A stretch of DNA of 52,022 nucleotides from Verrucomicrobiales bacterium (GCA_024636835.1 JAGXGH010000038.1:1-52022); one strand, 5' to 3'. Counted from the first letter of the stretch, positions 41,773 to 51,000 are shown. Notes: a model not told the origin generated them from the sequence alone. Translations and numbers: made by a program.

Positions 41773-44631
41773 TCAGCCGCCCTCCCCATTCACATGCGCA
41801 ACAAACTCCGGTGTCAGTGCTTCCTCAAAACCATCTGGTGCCAAACTACCAAATTCATCGTAGTTGCGTTGCGACCAATCCAACTCACCCGGCGGCCAGA
41901 AGCGACTGGCGCGCACTCCCGCTACTGCGGCGGCGAGCCATTGGCGGAAGCTCGCCAACTCTTCGTCGCTGATCTCCCAAGGTTCGATCGATGTATCGCG
42001 CACCGCACGCGGTAGGTTGGCATAGGCGACGACCACGCCATTCATCGAGCCACCGTTGTATTTCTCAGCAACGTAGCAGGCATAAAGCGGCAGCTGAAAA
42101 TCGCTCCATGCCTTCAGTGATTTTCTGCCTTTCGTCCCCATCTCCAAGGGGTCGCCCAGTGGCTCGCGGGCGTCTTGCTTGAACTTGGTGAAATGCACGT
42201 CGCGCGGCTTTTTCGCCGATGCCGAGGTTTTGAAATCCATCACCCGGTAGTGCCCCGTGTTCTCGTTGCGCTCGATGCGGTCGATCATCATTTTGAACGG
42301 CATCCCGTCCAGCGTCCAACCATCGATCCCTTCCTCCACCGCGATAATCTTCCACCCCGCCGCACGCTCCACTGCCTGCACCGTGGCGAACTGTTTCAAG
42401 CGCTCACGCGCGGAATCCACTTGAACGAGGATGGGTAGCGTCAAATGCCGACCAAAGCGTCGTTCGACCTCGGCATTCAACTCCTCCGCGAAGAAGTCGG
42501 CGATCTCCTCCGCATCGACCGAATCCTTCAAGCCATCATTGCTGCCAAACTTCTCCAACACACCGTGAACCAAGGTGCCAAAATCATTCGGTGCCATCTC
42601 GCGTTTCTTCGGATCACTGCGCTGCATATAGAGCACGCGTTCAAAGTAGAACCGCAATGGGCAACTGAGATAGCGCTTGAGGGCGGACGGGCTCAAGGGC
42701 TTCGTCCCATCCGCATATGGGTTGTTCTTACGAGCGAAATCGAGGATCCAATCACCCCGATCCCACGCCGGAGAACGGTCGCCATCACCATCGATCTCCG
42801 CGAAACAATGCTTCACCCGCGCCGCAAGTTCATCGTCCGTGCAGCGCATCAACAAGCGCGACGGCACGCATCCGTCACCGGTCGGCGTTTGCTTGGCGAT
42901 GTGACATTTCAACATACTCCCGTCACCGCTCCGGCACTGCGCGAGAGCCGCTAACAAATACGAGTCACGAGCCATCCGCTGCGAACGGTCGCGCAGTTTC
43001 AATCGCTTTCTCAAACCTTCAGGCAAGAACGCATCCTCGTTCAAATTTTCCGGCACGAGACCTTCGTGCACGCCAACCAGTGCCAAGTAGGGAGCATCCT
43101 CGAACGCCAATTCCAACCACCCCTGTAGGTCAATCACCGCGTTCTCGCGGTCGTCGAACAAGCGCTGACCACGCAGCAGTTCAGTCACCAAATCCAAGGC
43201 ATCACCGCCATGGTCAATAACGCCGTTTTCGAGCAAGCCTGCGACTTCATCCAAGGCTAAGATCACCGCCTCCGCAGCCTTACCGTCAGCGCCATCGTCG
43301 TAACCTTCAGCCACCATACCCGCGATCAACTCAGCCAAACGCCCGCAAACATTTCCGTCCGCCAGAGCAACCACCGCCTCGCGCAACTCGCGCAATTTCA
43401 TCTGGGCGACGATCGCTTTGTTTTTAACCTCATCCCGACCGCCTTCCGCATTGCCGCGAACCGCCGCATGGATCGCTTGATCGACACTTTCCGGAATCGC
43501 CTCCTGCCGCAACACGTCGAGCGACTCGGCCAAACTCTTCGTCCCCGCCTCGCTCACCAGCCCTCTGGTTTCCGCCATCTTCAACGCTTTCTCCGCCGCG
43601 TCAAATCCGGGACGGTTGGCCAGCAGTTCACGCATTGTCCCCAACCATGTCATCAACCCCAAACTCGCCAGCGAGCGACCATTGGGATCAAATACCGGCC
43701 AAGCAGCGCGACTCAATGACTCACCGACTGCCGCCGCGAAATCCGCATCGCAAAGCCCCACCGCACACTGGTCGCTGCTCACACCCACCGCCGCGAAATC
43801 CCGCACCACTGACTCCGCGACCTGTCCTGCGTTGCCGCTCACTGCTATCGCTTCGTTTCCGCTAGGCAGTGCAATTTCCACCTCACTCCAATACTCGACA
43901 TCCGGCAAGCCCCATACGTCAAAATGCTCCGACAATGCGTCATCCGCATGCACCCAAACCTCCGTGGGCACTTGCGCTGCCAAGCCCTGCCACGCCCGCA
44001 ATGCCAAACGCACCGGATCGCTGACACCTGCGATGATCAATCGCTCACATCCAAGGGGCAACTCCGGATCTTTCGCCACTTTGCGCTTCGCCCACGCCGG
44101 CAGCACCTTGCCCATCGACTTCAGTTTTCCTGCCACCCGGCGCTCGATCTCCGCCAGTTGCACCCAGCGCTCGGGTTCCTCGGAAAGCTCGGCGATGTCA
44201 CCCACAGAGCGATCCGCCTCCGCCACTTGCTCACAGGCATTCATCAGCGGCTTCGCGGCCGCCATCGCCCACGAAAACGTCCGCTCGCGAGTCGCTTGTG
44301 GAAAAAATTGATCCAGCTCGCGTAGCGGCATCGAGCGCAATAACGAAGCCCACGCGATCACCGTCTCCGCCTTGGTTGCCACATCATCGCCCTTGGCACG
44401 AAAAAACGTTTCCGGTGTCATGACCCGCGGTGGAAAAAACGCTCCACTGCCTCCGTTCGCCGCCGCCACAGCCTCGGTGAGAGCCAAACGCAAGCGCCGA
44501 CCCGAGTTCATCGTCGGCACCACGACCACGGCCGACTGTGGCTCATCCATAGCGAGAATCCTCTCCACCAACTGCGGCAGAAGTGGAAATTTCCAATCGA
44601 GAAATACGCGCAAGGGATCGGTGGATGTCAT
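41773..44631 (-). CDS. addB: AddB-like nuclease subunit
   Basis: The 952-residue protein pairs with AddA. Its N-terminal part is helicase-like but without a Walker A loop (VVVVPTMNSGRRLRLALTEA). The C-terminal PD-(D/E)XK nuclease shows YLSCPLRFYFERVLYMQ, DFGTLVHGVLEKFG and VMDFKTSASAKK, then DFQLPLYACYVAEKY. Firmicute AddB proteins have four cysteines around the nuclease that hold an iron-sulfur cluster; here only the cysteine in LSCPLRF is matched and the C-terminal CxxC cluster is absent, as in alphaproteobacterial AddB. Both lack of ATP motif and lack of cluster point to that subtype. Transcribed toward addA, with the IS-like unit between. Confidence 0.85.
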   Translation of the reverse strand: MTSTDPLRVFLDWKFPLLPQLVERILAMDEPQSAVVVVPTMNSGRRLRLALTEAVAAANGGSGAFFPPRVMTPETFFRAKGDDVATKAETVIAWASLLRSMPLRELDQFFPQATRERTFSWAMAAAKPLMNACEQVAEADRSVGDIAELSEEPERWVQLAEIERRVAGKLKSMGKVLPAWAKRKVAKDPELPLGCERLIIAGVSDPVRLALRAWQGLAAQVPTEVWVHADDALSEHFDVWGLPDVEYWSEVEIALPSGNEAIAVSGNAGQVAESVVRDFAAVGVSSDQCAVGLCDADFAAAVGESLSRAAWPVFDPNGRSLASLGLMTWLGTMRELLANRPGFDAAEKALKMAETRGLVSEAGTKSLAESLDVLRQEAIPESVDQAIHAAVRGNAEGGRDEVKNKAIVAQMKLRELREAVVALADGNVCGRLAELIAGMVAEGYDDGADGKAAEAVILALDEVAGLLENGVIDHGGDALDLVTELLRGQRLFDDRENAVIDLQGWLELAFEDAPYLALVGVHEGLVPENLNEDAFLPEGLRKRLKLRDRSQRMARDSYLLAALAQCRSGDGSMLKCHIAKQTPTGDGCVPSRLLMRCTDDELAARVKHCFAEIDGDGDRSPAWDRGDWILDFARKNNPYADGTKPLSPSALKRYLSCPLRFYFERVLYMQRSDPKKREMAPNDFGTLVHGVLEKFGSNDGLKDSVDAEEIADFFAEELNAEVERRFGRHLTLPILVQVDSARERLKQFATVQAVERAAGWKIIAVEEGIDGWTLDGMPFKMMIDRIERNENTGHYRVMDFKTSASAKKPRDVHFTKFKQDAREPLGDPLEMGTKGRKSLKAWSDFQLPLYACYVAEKYNGGSMNGVVVAYANLPRAVRDTSIEPWEISDEELASFRQWLAAAVAGVRASRFWPPGELDWSQRNYDEFGSLAPDGFEEALTPEFVAHVNGEGG

Positions 44632-44689
44632 CAGCTACTACGTTGCCGAATCCGCCTTCCCCGACCAAGTGCAATCTACAAAATATGCA

Positions 44690-44794
44690 TTAATAAGGAC
44701 TATTCTTCTCCTCGACCTCTTCGACCAATTTGCGATCAGTGCCTTCGGTGCGGAGGATTTCTCCGTCGACAATGATTTCAGTAACGCATCCCAT
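44690..44794 (-). CDS. Possible 34-residue acidic small protein
   Basis: An ATG-initiated frame encodes MGCVTEIIVDGEILRTEGTD followed by an acidic tail ending EEKNSPY and TAA. The composition is protein-like and quite different from other frames here. It lies between the secreted SHD1-like gene and addB, just past a strong hairpin. No family is recognised. It could be a genuine small protein, the end of a decayed gene, or chance. Confidence 0.25.
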   Translation of the reverse strand: MGCVTEIIVDGEILRTEGTDRKLVEEVEEKNSPY

Positions 44795-44805
44795 GATTGT
44801 GTCTG

Positions 44806-44821
44806 TCCGGCGACCGCCGGA
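44806..44821 (-). other. Short strong hairpin after the SHD1-like gene
   Basis: TCCGGCG and CGCCGGA are separated by only two bases, forming a tight 7-base GC-rich stem 15 bases after the stop of the upstream minus-strand gene. There is no T tract, so it is not a standard terminator, although it could stabilise the transcript end. Confidence 0.45.
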
Positions 44822-44836
44822 TATTGAGGGTTGGCC

Positions 44837-45403
44837 TCAACAGCCTGCCTGGCCACGTTTGAGAACCCGCTCCAGCGGAACCTCCACGGACTTTAAAACC
44901 TTGGTCTCCTGCCCATCGATTTGCTCGATGACGTGCTCTGAAACTTCGGTCTGAATCAAGCTCGGTCCGCGCTCTGCGTCACGACGAACGTAAACGGTGG
45001 TGCGGACTGTGACATCATCAATCGGCTGATCGCTCCAGTTACGTATCTTGACATCAAATCCACCCTTTCGGACAGTGGTTCGAACGCCTCCACGCTCAGT
45101 CGTGTCCGAACCGTTCTTCCACTCTTCAAAAACGCACCTCAAGTTCTGGCCGGCAGCAATGGCGTCGGCATTTTCGAGGATGAATTCCCGGTCAGACTCG
45201 TCGAGTTTTTTGAGGGGAAATTTTGACAGCGCACCGCCTTTGATTCGAACCGTGACGATTTCAGAAGCTTTGTCGTAATCAATCAACGTGCCTTCGAAAG
45301 TCACAGAGCGATCTTCCGCACTGTGGAATATTCGGTTTCCGCCAATGGCGAACGCTGAACTCGCCATCGTCAGCGCGACCAGCGGTAAGAGAATTCGTTT
45401 CAT
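44837..45403 (-). CDS. Secreted protein with SHD1-like domain
   Basis: The 188-residue protein has a signal peptide (MKRILLPLVALTMASSAFA). Its first mature region, FEGTLIDYDKASEIVTVRIK followed by FPLKKLDESDREFI, matches the SHD1 (Sla1 homology) pattern 'G.l....g..v.lk..dG....plekLs.eD..yi', frequent in secreted proteins of planctomycetes and verrucomicrobia. The C-terminal half (about 105-180) looks beta-rich and ends with a single cysteine. Function is unknown; SHD1 in these bacteria is thought to be a protein-interaction module. It is divergent from the next gene, with 171 bases between. Confidence 0.75.
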   Translation of the reverse strand: MKRILLPLVALTMASSAFAIGGNRIFHSAEDRSVTFEGTLIDYDKASEIVTVRIKGGALSKFPLKKLDESDREFILENADAIAAGQNLRCVFEEWKNGSDTTERGGVRTTVRKGGFDVKIRNWSDQPIDDVTVRTTVYVRRDAERGPSLIQTEVSEHVIEQIDGQETKVLKSVEVPLERVLKRGQAGC

Positions 45404-45574
45404 AAGAGTTAAGATTAGCTAGTTTACACAGGAAATTTACAGCCGAGCATCTAGTGTTGCCGAGCAAGCAACATGTCCGCTACTAGTGAACGTTGATTCT
45501 AATCACTTTATTAGCGAATTCTTTCGGCTAATCTATCTATTCTGTTTTTCCCATCCCCGCCACATCACCTCACC

Positions 45575-46576
45575 ATGTCTCTAAGAGATCAACTCAAAGA
45601 AATTCTACCACAGATCCTCCCACGGGAATCCTCGGAGGCCATCAAGGGAACGGAACTCATCCGTTTGGTGAAGTTCCAACTGAAGCAGGACTATTCGGAC
45701 GCCACACTCCGTTACCATTTTTCCATTCTATCGGCAGACCCAACGGCACCAATTGCAAAAGTCACTCAAGGCCAAGGGTACTTTCTCCGCCCCAGCACCC
45801 GGTCACAACTCGAATCCGCACCGAGCCTCATTGGCCTCCGTCAGACCACATTTATCGATGACCCGCGCGCTCCAGAAGAGATTGATCGCGAACTCGACCG
45901 CCTCGCCAAGTTTCGCGCCATCATCGACCGCTGGCTACTTGCCAATCAGCGCTACGCATTCTTCTTCGACCACGCTTACTCAGCCGATGCGAAACGCGAC
46001 ACCGCTTGGAATTATCCGGAAGCGGTAGCCGTATCATGGAACGTTGCCGTTGCTGGGGACTCCTCAATTCAGCTCGATCCGTCCTTAATCGACCGGTTGC
46101 GTTTGTTCAACGCGCCACTTTTCAGCCTTACCGGTATCAAGCTCCGCATCGAACTCTCCTTGAACAGCTACCGCGAAGATTTCTTCCAGGCTCTGAGCCA
46201 GTCCGAATGGACGAACGGCACCGATCTCATCATCGCCGCACCAATCGATGATGCGTCATTAGCAGAGAACATCAGCGCACTCGGACTGCGACACGGCGTC
46301 GGTGTGCTGTCCTTTGGGTTAAGTCCGCGCGATCTCGACACTCTTCCCACCGCCACCGAAATCTCCGCGATGAGCTCCGCGGAATTTGATGCCGTATTGA
46401 GCAAGGCACACATCAACCGCTTGAGCATGCCCCGCGAGGACGGGGCTATCGATTGGGCAACCATCACTGGCGGGAAAAACCCCTCACCCGACGTGGAAGC
46501 ACTACTAAAATGGATCGAGCATTGTCTCGCCACCCACCGCCCGCAGGCACCGAGTGAGTTCCTTGCTACAAAATAG
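45575..46576 (+). CDS. Protein of unknown function with winged-helix-like N-terminus
   Basis: Not recognised. The 333-residue protein begins with a helical stretch (SLRDQLKEILPQILP) and what looks like a winged-helix DNA-binding domain: IKGTELIRLVKFQLKQDYSD, ATLRYHFSILSAD, then the wing APIAKVTQGQGYFLR (to about 72). The remainder is alpha/beta and contains RYAFFFDHAYSADAKRDTAW, DLIIAAPIDDASLAENI and RHGVGVLSFGLSPRDLD, the last resembling a Rossmann- or nuclease-like core where a strand-Asp pattern could be catalytic. No signal peptide is seen, so it is cytoplasmic. A regulator or a DNA-acting enzyme is plausible. Single gene, followed by a palindromic element. Confidence 0.6.
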   Translation: MSLRDQLKEILPQILPRESSEAIKGTELIRLVKFQLKQDYSDATLRYHFSILSADPTAPIAKVTQGQGYFLRPSTRSQLESAPSLIGLRQTTFIDDPRAPEEIDRELDRLAKFRAIIDRWLLANQRYAFFFDHAYSADAKRDTAWNYPEAVAVSWNVAVAGDSSIQLDPSLIDRLRLFNAPLFSLTGIKLRIELSLNSYREDFFQALSQSEWTNGTDLIIAAPIDDASLAENISALGLRHGVGVLSFGLSPRDLDTLPTATEISAMSSAEFDAVLSKAHINRLSMPREDGAIDWATITGGKNPSPDVEALLKWIEHCLATHRPQAPSEFLATK

Positions 46577-46595
46577 CTGAATCATTCAACTGTTT

Positions 46596-46746
46596 ACCCC
46601 AACGGGGTTCAGTATTTTAGCCTAGGGTTGCCAGAGTAAAACGGAGGCTACCCTAGGTCACGTCCGCCATGATCATTCAACCCCAACTGGGGTTGTGTCC
46701 AAGCGCGAGGAAGTTTACGGCATCGACGCAACCCCGATTGGGGTTG
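46596..46746. repeat. Compound palindromic element, copy 2 (inverted right half)
   Basis: The element starts with ACCCCAACGGGGT (46596-46608) and the stem module AGCCTAGGGTTGCC ending GGCTACCCTAGGT, as in the copy at 37178. The right part, from AACCCCAACTGGGGTT (46679-46694) to CAACCCCGATTGGGGTTG (46729-46746), is the reverse complement of the right part of copy 1: GTGTCCAAGCGCG and TACGGCATCGACGCAACCCC here answer CGCGCTTGGACAC and GGGGTTGCGTCGATGCCGTA there. Confidence 0.85.
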
Positions 46747-46788
46747 GGAATGAATTCGCCATTACCCCGTAGTGGAAAACCGTGTCAC

Positions 46789-46826
46789 AAAAAAAAACCT
46801 GATCCCGTTTAATTTCGAGATCAGGT
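46789..46826 (-). terminator. Rho-independent terminator of the isomerase gene
   Basis: On the minus strand an 8-base stem ACCTGATC/GATCAGGT (46819-46826 with 46797-46804, loop of 14) runs directly into a run of nine T (46789-46797). It lies 20 bases after the stop codon. Confidence 0.92.
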
Positions 46827-46846
46827 CATGAAGTTTCGCGGCTTGA

Positions 46847-47707
46847 TTATTTCGCAGGCACTGGCTTGGGCATCGACTTGATGAAGTCGATATTGTGACG
46901 AACGTCTTCGACGTTTTGCATCCAATTCGCCTCGTGCTCGATCGAGATGTGGCCGTCAAACCCCTGCTTGATCAGTTCTTCGATGCAGGCTTTCACATCG
47001 ACCACACCCTCTCCAGCAGGAACTACCTTGGAGTTGCCCACTTTCTCCTTATCCTTGAAGTGAATACTGACGATACGGCCATCGAGAATGCGCAAGCAAT
47101 CGACAGGCTCGAGCCCGGATGTGCACCAGTGACCCAGATCGGCACAGGCGCCTAAACGCTTGTCGCGGCTTTCGACCACACCCAGAATGTAAAGCGGATG
47201 CCAGACCTTGTATTTCGGCCGCTTCATCGAACCACCGTGCTCGTGGAAGGCGACTTTAATGTCATACTTTTTTGCGGCAGCTTCCCAAAACGCGACATGT
47301 TCGGTGGATTCTGAGCAGACCGAATAGAGCCCCATCTTCTTGGCGAAGGACATAATCTCTTCGACATCCTTTTCGTTGTTTGCGCCCACCACTCCATAGT
47401 TGACGGCATGCACACCTAAACGCGCACACTCAGCGACCAACTCCAAACGAGCCTCCTCGGGCATATTGTGGTGGACTTTGATCTCCGAACCCGGCTTGAG
47501 CTTCTGCCCAGGGTAAAATTCGATCATATTGCCACCCGCCTCTTTGGTTTTGGCGATGGCTTCAAATGCCGTGAATTCTTTAAAGGTGTAGGCCTGCGCA
47601 CCGATGAACCAACCTTCCTGGCGGAGTTTTTCAGGGATCGGCTCAGCGTTCAGCGTGGGGTTGATCGCAACAACGAGAGCGACCATTAGGAATGGAAATA
47701 ATTTCAT
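46847..47707 (-). CDS. Exported sugar isomerase/epimerase-like TIM barrel protein
   Basis: The 286-residue protein belongs to the xylose isomerase-like (AP endonuclease 2) TIM-barrel family. Landmarks are GWFIGAQAYTFKEFTAFEAI, AKTKEAGGNMIEFYPG, VAFHEHGGSMKRP (metal-binding His/Glu region), GACADLGHWCTSGLEP, RIVSIHFKDKEKVG and DGHISIEHEANWMQ (Glu). It carries a signal peptide (KLFPFLMVALVVAINPTLNA), so it acts outside the cytoplasm, a variant common in verrucomicrobia and planctomycetes. The start is the ATG right before it. The natural substrate is probably a keto- or aldo-sugar. It follows the GH106-type gene by 134 bases and ends with a strong terminator. Confidence 0.88.
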   Translation of the reverse strand: MKLFPFLMVALVVAINPTLNAEPIPEKLRQEGWFIGAQAYTFKEFTAFEAIAKTKEAGGNMIEFYPGQKLKPGSEIKVHHNMPEEARLELVAECARLGVHAVNYGVVGANNEKDVEEIMSFAKKMGLYSVCSESTEHVAFWEAAAKKYDIKVAFHEHGGSMKRPKYKVWHPLYILGVVESRDKRLGACADLGHWCTSGLEPVDCLRILDGRIVSIHFKDKEKVGNSKVVPAGEGVVDVKACIEELIKQGFDGHISIEHEANWMQNVEDVRHNIDFIKSMPKPVPAK

Positions 47708-47841
47708 AATTTTAAAGAAGTGCCACATGCACCTTGGGTTAGATCAACGTATTCCTGCTATTAACTCTTGCAGCAATATTCTGCGCATAACCACCCATAT
47801 GCGGGATGGTTTACATTTTTGGTGAGGTCGTGAATTGCTGC

Positions 47842-50800
47842 CTATTTCTGCCACTCAGCATTCACCTGCACAGGAGCAATCAGGCTAACCGGACCAAGCA
47901 TACCGGACGGCAAGAGCGGTGATTTAGGGTTGAATTTGCTACTCATATTGGTGCGGGTGATGCGGTCTTCAGTAGCACTGTTCTGGTCTCCCACAAGGCG
48001 GTTGTTCCAGACGTTGGTCACCTCAATTTCAAGAGTATTGACTCCTGGCTGCACAAGATTCGACACATCAACACGGAAAGGCAACTTCCATAGAATCCCA
48101 GCCTCTTTACCATTCACCCGCACCTCGGCAACTTCGGCGACGCTGCCCAGATCAAGCATCAAGGGGTTCTCTCCCGTGTCATGATCATCCGGTAGAGTGA
48201 ACTCCTTGTGATAAGTCGCAGTGCCGGAGAAACATTTCACCGCCGGATCCGAATGCTGGGTCCAATCAATGAGTTGCGGCAGAGTGATCTCTTCAGGCGC
48301 ACCGCGGTCGGTGGGAAAGCGTAGTTTCCAAGGTCCATCAATTGCTTGCGCTGCCGAAACCTCGTCCGCCATTTCCGCCACCCACTGGCCATTGCGTCCC
48401 TCCGAAGTCGTGAAGGCATAATAGCCCGAACGCCAAATCCGCGCCGTAGCCACATCCCCTTCCAAACCGAGAACCTCAAGCTCAGGGTAGGTCGCTGGCC
48501 ATGCCGCATGAGCAAAAGTGCTCCACCGTTTGATCGAGACAACATGCTCCGACGCTTCCTCTTGCGTGAAGACCACGAAGATGGAAGACGCCGCGGCAAG
48601 CTCCACGGTGAGATAGGTAAAGCCATCCTTGTGCTCGTATTGGAAACACGGCGTCACACTGCCGTCTTCGGCGTTCCAGAAACTCGGCACACGCCCCTCG
48701 CCCACCCGGAAGCGACAATCAATCACCTCTCGTTGCAGGCTGCTGTTGGACACGAAATAGATATCCTGCTTGGCGGTGGCGCGGTGGATGAAGTCGATAT
48801 GCCGATCGGAGTTATCGACATTCTCAGCGACGAAATCTTGTTCGACTCCGATCGACTCAAGCACTTCGGTGAGTGGCACGTTCCAGAACACTTGACCCTT
48901 GCCATAACGGTGGTTCTTCACATCAATACCATCGCAGTCGCCCCAGATTTTATTGGCGAGTTCCTGCACCTGCTGATCACTCTCGGGATATCCTTTCAGG
49001 CTGTTCGAGCGCTCCGGCTTGGTGCCGACAATCGTTGCTCCGGCTTCCACTAGTTCGGAAATCCGCTGTAGAGCCGCGAGCGAAATTGTCTTGCGGTCTG
49101 GCAACACCAGCACCCGGTAACTCATGCCGTGCGGCAACACCAACTTGCCATCCTCAACCGACATGCGGGTTAGGATCACTTCTTCATTCACGAAATCGTA
49201 GTCATAGCCAAATGCCAGCGAGCGCAAATCCACCGGCAAGAGTTTACCGCAATGTAGGCAGTGATCGTCCGTCCAGCGCGGCTCTACGGTCGGAGCAATC
49301 CGCCTTGCTGGCACCAGGTTGGGAGCGTTGTCGCCGTAGTAGGCCGCCACATCGGCGACGAACTGCCCTTGTTGCAAGAGATGGCAGGCGCGCGACATAT
49401 CTTTCAGCATCGGCCCAGCCACAGGCCACCATGTATTATTGACATTAAAATGTTCACCAGCGTGGTAGGCGTAACCTGGCAACCCCGACTCGGCCGGTTG
49501 GTGAGCAAAGGTGTGAAAAGTGACTTGATTCAAGCCGGCACACAACGCGATATCGAGCAGGCGCTTATAGTCTGCCGGACCGTCTTGCCAATGCTGCCAT
49601 CCGGTGAACGACTCTGAGTTCACCAAGGTTTTCCCGTAAATACTCGCCGCACTGGCCGCTTCCTTGGTCACCCAGTTTTTGCGATGATTCCAAAACTCAC
49701 CCATGGGAATATCTGCAGCCCCCAAGGCCTTAAGCGGATCCACTCGAGCATGACCACCATGCCCCGCCTCGGCTAGCAGCTTAAGCCCTCGCGCATTGAG
49801 AAACTCACGAGAACCAGCATAGTGCCCTTCGATGAGCAGGTCGCTCACGAGTTTGTGATAGTCATGAAGGAAACGCGATCCTTCTTCTTCATTCCCGATC
49901 TCGATGCCAGCCAGGACCGGCAGCCAAGGCTTCGGGTCGTAGTTGTAATGTTCCTTGAAACGGGCAATAAAATCAGGAGTCCAATCAACTGCCGATCGCA
50001 CCTCGTAACTGTCAAGCATCAGCATCTTAAGGGGACCGAAATCCTCCCGTCCCTGCATCAAAGCATCGAGAATATGGTTAATATGCGTCTCGTTAGCTTC
50101 CTTACTCAGATGATCAATGACCAATCCGCTGGAGTTAGGACTCGGGCAGTTCAACAACTCACCAGTGCCTTGCATAACAAACCGAAGAACGCGCCAATTC
50201 CCTTCTGGAACTTGCCATTCTAGCCGACCGTCTGAATCCACCTGATCCGTTAAGTCAAGGACTTCGCCCTGAGCTCCCACCGCCATCACTGCCACCTCGC
50301 CAACTGCTCCACTAACGCCTTTTGGCAGTGCGAGAAGTTCAGAATAACTGGACGGCCCCTGAATTTTAATCTCACTCCAGTTGAGTTTACGGCTACCATT
50401 CTCTGGTTCAATCCACGTTCCACCTGAGTTCCAACTGCTTGCTGCAACCATTCCAAGCTCCAGACCCAAGCGTTCAGCCTCGTCCATCGCGTGATGAATG
50501 GTGGCCAATGACTCCTTACCCAGAAAGGACGGCCCACTTGGAATAATTTTCTCTGGATCTGTCAGCGCACCGATGTCCCAAATAACGGCTCCGCGCATCC
50601 CCTTGGCCTTCATTTCTTCAAGCTCATAGGTGATCTGATCAGAATCGGTATAGCCATTCATCCACGTCCACAAGGCAGCCGGACGAGCCTGCAGCGGCGG
50701 GTTTTGAAATTCCTCGACGCTGAGTAATTCTCCATCACGTTGAGAATCGTCGGCATCTATCTCAGCCTCGACTAAGGGAGTCGTTTTTTGGCACGAGGCA

Positions 50801-50856
50801 GCAAGCAGAACCAGAGCAGCGGAGGAAAATCGGAAAACCAGTCGGGAGAGTTTCAT
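47842..50856 (-). CDS. GH106-type glycoside hydrolase (alpha-L-rhamnosidase-like) lipoprotein
   Basis: The 1004-residue protein starts with a lipoprotein signal (SSAALVLLAASCQK; lipobox AASC). The catalytic region opens with RPAALWTWMNGYTDSDQITY and GMRGAVIWDIG, the hallmark of family GH106 ('rPw.wWmng...i...le.mk..Gi.g..if'). It continues with WNSGGTWIEPENGSRKL and MLDSYEVRSAVDWTPDFIA. The end has a galactose-binding-like beta-sandwich (LMLDLGSVAEVAEVRVNGKE, AGILWKLPFRVDVSNLVQPG, NTLEIEVTNVWNNRLVGD). It would cleave terminal rhamnose or a related deoxy sugar from polysaccharides at the outer membrane. Neighbours (isomerase, GH2-type enzyme) fit a sugar-degradation cluster. No regulator or transporter is in view. 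Confidence 0.85.
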   Translation of the reverse strand: MKLSRLVFRFSSAALVLLAASCQKTTPLVEAEIDADDSQRDGELLSVEEFQNPPLQARPAALWTWMNGYTDSDQITYELEEMKAKGMRGAVIWDIGALTDPEKIIPSGPSFLGKESLATIHHAMDEAERLGLELGMVAASSWNSGGTWIEPENGSRKLNWSEIKIQGPSSYSELLALPKGVSGAVGEVAVMAVGAQGEVLDLTDQVDSDGRLEWQVPEGNWRVLRFVMQGTGELLNCPSPNSSGLVIDHLSKEANETHINHILDALMQGREDFGPLKMLMLDSYEVRSAVDWTPDFIARFKEHYNYDPKPWLPVLAGIEIGNEEEGSRFLHDYHKLVSDLLIEGHYAGSREFLNARGLKLLAEAGHGGHARVDPLKALGAADIPMGEFWNHRKNWVTKEAASAASIYGKTLVNSESFTGWQHWQDGPADYKRLLDIALCAGLNQVTFHTFAHQPAESGLPGYAYHAGEHFNVNNTWWPVAGPMLKDMSRACHLLQQGQFVADVAAYYGDNAPNLVPARRIAPTVEPRWTDDHCLHCGKLLPVDLRSLAFGYDYDFVNEEVILTRMSVEDGKLVLPHGMSYRVLVLPDRKTISLAALQRISELVEAGATIVGTKPERSNSLKGYPESDQQVQELANKIWGDCDGIDVKNHRYGKGQVFWNVPLTEVLESIGVEQDFVAENVDNSDRHIDFIHRATAKQDIYFVSNSSLQREVIDCRFRVGEGRVPSFWNAEDGSVTPCFQYEHKDGFTYLTVELAAASSIFVVFTQEEASEHVVSIKRWSTFAHAAWPATYPELEVLGLEGDVATARIWRSGYYAFTTSEGRNGQWVAEMADEVSAAQAIDGPWKLRFPTDRGAPEEITLPQLIDWTQHSDPAVKCFSGTATYHKEFTLPDDHDTGENPLMLDLGSVAEVAEVRVNGKEAGILWKLPFRVDVSNLVQPGVNTLEIEVTNVWNNRLVGDQNSATEDRITRTNMSSKFNPKSPLLPSGMLGPVSLIAPVQVNAEWQK

Positions 50857-51000
50857 GAGCTAGGTAGTTACGAAGCCGCCAAGTCAAACTTACAAAAACT
50901 CGTCAAACCATCGCAGCTAGCGGACAGAGAATCATCCCCCGAGTCCCCTAATTCACAAATTCTAAAAATGAATACCTTGTAGTTTTATCGTGTGAGTTGA

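Noticed and set aside
43616..44311. 231-codon plus-strand frame opposite addB
   Set aside because: Low-complexity Ser/Thr/Ala composition and full overlap with the addB helicase-like region.
47789..47811. Hairpin AACCACCC/GGGATGGTT as terminator of the GH106-type gene
   Set aside because: One mismatch in the stem and no T tract on the minus strand; too weak to list as a terminator.
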